Source of the DNA: Akkermansiaceae bacterium
GTDB lineage: Bacteria > Verrucomicrobiota > Verrucomicrobiia > Verrucomicrobiales > Akkermansiaceae
Length of the DNA: 5,291 nucleotides
Assembly (NCBI GenBank): GCA_025457805.1
Contig: JALOTR010000263.1
Coordinates: 1 to 5,291, forward strand
Direction of reading: 5' to 3'
Shown here: piece by piece, positions 5,256 to 5,291 of the stretch
Numbering within the stretch: the first letter of the stretch is position 1
How the letters are laid out: each line of letters begins with the position of its first letter
Notes under the pieces: generated by a model
What the model was told of the DNA's origin: nothing
What the model saw: only the letters and a program-made list of their open reading frames with translations
The model's database searches: none
Made by a program: the position numbers and the translations under genes

Positions 5256-5291
5256 CCGCCCCGTTCCAAACATTATCCTACCTATGAGCGA

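Overview
The window suggests a moderately GC-rich Gram-negative bacterium, most likely a member of the Verrucomicrobiota. The main clue is a long minus-strand gene that encodes a secreted protein with autotransporter-associated beta-strand repeats. It ends in a calcium-loop tail (D-P-D-Q-D-G-V-N-N-L-A-E-F) of the kind common in large exported proteins of that phylum. The taxonomic assignment rests on remembered family features, not on a search.

Left part (1-1044, plus strand): two small genes of unknown function lie 22 bases apart and probably form one transcription unit. The first encodes a protein with one N-terminal membrane segment, and its frame is still open at the left edge of the window. 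The second encodes a lipoprotein with a clear lipobox (L-I-G-C) and four cysteines in the mature part. The DNA here is visibly less GC-biased at third codon positions than the large gene.

Middle (1045-4706): after a short convergent gap with one weak imperfect hairpin, the minus-strand gene (1131-4706) encodes a 1191-residue exported beta-helix-type protein. It appears to have two passenger-like modules. Six repeat units are recognisable, three of them spaced about 70 residues apart. A C-terminal EF-hand-like loop and tail replace the usual beta-barrel.

Right part (4707-5291): about 585 bases without a convincing gene, but not empty. Next to the large gene is a leader with no Shine-Dalgarno sequence whose plus strand is G-rich. 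Further out is a pair of ATGCGCA repeats 21 bp apart, within a plausible promoter/operator zone. Beyond that lies the most interesting item, a compact 210-bp element (4992-5201). It has perfect 17-bp terminal inverted repeats. Inside are two opposed 30-bp arms, each made of three 10-bp units related to ACCGCAGATG. The 11-bp direct repeat GGGGGCGAGAG lies just outside both ends. It looks like a MITE-like or palindromic dispersed repeat and encodes no visible protein. To its right, a TTGACA/TATCTT promoter candidate points right toward an ATG at 5284, where another gene may begin.

The functional link between the left pair and the surface protein is unknown. They are convergent, so they are probably not co-transcribed.
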